Below are positions 4,309 to 5,175 of a stretch of DNA of 5,175 bases, one piece after another (the first letter of the stretch is position 1; each line of letters opens with the position of its first letter). Both the position numbers and the translations under genes were made by a program. The notes beneath the pieces were generated by a model. It made no database searches, was not told the DNA's origin, and was given only the letters and a program-made list of their open reading frames with translations. Source of the DNA: JALCLA01 sp965653565 (GTDB lineage: Bacteria > Pseudomonadota > Gammaproteobacteria > Xanthomonadales > Xanthomonadaceae); the NCBI GenBank assembly GCA_965653565.1, contig CBFHAI010000103.1, positions 1 through 5,175 on the forward strand. The letters are read 5' to 3'.

Positions 4309-5175
4309 TTACGCCGCCTTCTTGCTGGCGAGTTGGCGCAGGACGTAGTGCAGGATGCCGCCGTGGCGGAAGTATTCGACTTCCTTCGGGGTGAGCAGCA
4401 AAACCTGGACTTCGAAGTGGTGTTCGCTGCCGTCCGGGCGGCGGGCCAGGACGGTGGCGGTGCGCGAGAGGCCGTCTTTCAGGCCGGTGATCGAGAACAC
4501 TTCGTCGCCCTTGAGGCCGAGCGTCTGCGCGTTCTGGCCGGGCATGAACTGGCAGGGCAGCACGCCCATGCCGACCAGGTTCGAGCGGTGGATGCGTTCG
4601 AAGCTTTCGGCGATCACGGCTTTCACGCCCAGCAGCATCGTGCCCTTGGCGGCCCAGTCGCGCGAGGAACCCGTGCCGTATTCCTTGCCGGCGAACACCA
4701 CGAGCGGTACGCCGTCGGCCTTGTACTTGATCGCGGCGTCGTAAATCGCCAGTTTTTCCGGGGTGCCGGCGCCGTAGTACAAGGTGTTGCCGCCTTCTTC
4801 GCCGCCCAGCATCAGGTTCTTGATGCGGATATTGGCGAAGGTGCCGCGCACCATCACGTCGTCGTTGCCGCGGCGCGAGCCGTAGCTGTTGAAATCGACC
4901 GGTGCCACGCCGCGCGCCTGCAGGAAGCGGCCGGCGGGTGAGTCTTTCTTGATGTTGCCGGCCGGCGAGATGTGATCGGTGGTGATCGAGTCGCCGAAGA
5001 TGCCCATCGCGCGCGCGCCGGAAATATCCGAGATCGTGCCCACGTGCATCGACATGCCGTCGAAGTACGGCGGATTCTTGATGTAGGTCGAGGCTTCGTC
5101 CCACTGGTAGGCGGCGCCGTCCGGCGAGGCGATCTGGTTCCAGCGGCTGTCGCCCTTGAACACGTCGGCGTAGTT
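4309..5175 (-). CDS. acnA: Aconitate hydratase A, C-terminal part (5' end outside window)
   Basis: The last 288 residues of an AcnA-type aconitase, the cytosolic 4Fe-4S enzyme that isomerises citrate to isocitrate; the whole protein is usually about 890-920 aa. The visible part is the C-terminal swivel domain and linker. From the right edge it shows NYADVFKGDSRW (1-12), GDSITTDHISPAG (61-73), NSYGSRRGND (97-106), the substrate-binding GKEYGTGSSRDWAAKG (163-178) and SFERIHRSNLVGMG (191-204). It ends with the family-typical EVEYFRHGGILHYVLRQL. The iron-sulfur cysteines belong to the missing N-terminal part. The frame is open to the edge; the GTG at 5163-5161 is an internal valine, not a start. 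AcnB has a different domain order, and this C-terminus fits AcnA better than AcnD. In Xanthomonas campestris the rpfA gene encodes an aconitase, so this could be its homologue. The gene ends in TAA and has its own terminator 84 bp further on. Confidence 0.96.
   Translation of the reverse strand, partial: NYADVFKGDSRWNQIASPDGAAYQWDEASTYIKNPPYFDGMSMHVGTISDISGARAMGIFGDSITTDHISPAGNIKKDSPAGRFLQARGVAPVDFNSYGSRRGNDDVMVRGTFANIRIKNLMLGGEEGGNTLYYGAGTPEKLAIYDAAIKYKADGVPLVVFAGKEYGTGSSRDWAAKGTMLLGVKAVIAESFERIHRSNLVGMGVLPCQFMPGQNAQTLGLKGDEVFSITGLKDGLSRTATVLARRPDGSEHHFEVQVLLLTPKEVEYFRHGGILHYVLRQLASKKAA

Noticed and set aside
4333..4941. 202-aa plus-strand reading frame
   Set aside because: It is antisense to acnA with no recognisable domain or convincing ribosome site.
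4031..5104. 357-aa minus-strand reading frame overlapping acnA
   Set aside because: It is a different frame of the acnA strand, Arg/His-rich without motifs, and extends across the acnA terminator; the true frame has all the aconitase motifs.
5161..5163. GTG as the start of the aconitase gene
   Set aside because: The frame stays open to the window edge and the preceding residues NYAD continue the conserved aconitase segment, so this is an internal valine codon.

Overview
The window is a stretch of high-GC proteobacterial chromosome. Its best fit is a member of the Xanthomonadaceae/Lysobacteraceae (Lysobacter- or Luteimonas-like). This is inferred from the FadD/RpfB-type acyl-CoA ligase and AcnA-type aconitase with their close gammaproteobacterial motifs, from GC-rich codon use, and from the abundant TTCCCGA/GGGAATC heptamer repeats. 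The genus is not proven by anything in the window. No tRNA, rRNA, CRISPR array, transposase or phage gene was seen.

Layout from left to right: a pure heptamer tandem array (1-83) touching the left edge; a small PilZ-domain gene on the plus strand (189-602) whose last codons and stop lie inside another heptamer cluster; a 269-bp convergent intergenic region packed with heptamer clusters, hairpins and a dRS3-like palindrome (about 574-865); a complete long-chain acyl-CoA ligase gene, fadD (rpfB-like), on the minus strand (872-2560); a 155-bp divergent intergenic region; a small plus-strand lipoprotein gene with an NTF2-like look (2716-3165); a hairpin between convergent genes (3168-3193); a minus-strand gene of unknown function for an exported cysteine-rich protein with AT-richer composition (3208-3975); a 333-bp non-coding region with a strong intrinsic terminator (4192-4224); and the 3' third of an acnA-type aconitase gene running off the right edge (4309-5175, minus strand).

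FadD feeds fatty acids into beta-oxidation as acyl-CoA, and aconitase works in the TCA/glyoxylate cycles that consume the resulting acetyl-CoA. In Xanthomonas the homologues of these two genes (rpfB and rpfA) sit in the rpf locus for DSF fatty-acid signalling. Here the position downstream of the fadD homologue, where rpfF would be expected, is instead occupied by repeats and a convergent PilZ (c-di-GMP receptor type) gene. The coding part is mostly ordinary. The unusual content is the heptamer/hairpin repeat system around the PilZ 3' end and the unrecognised exported protein.
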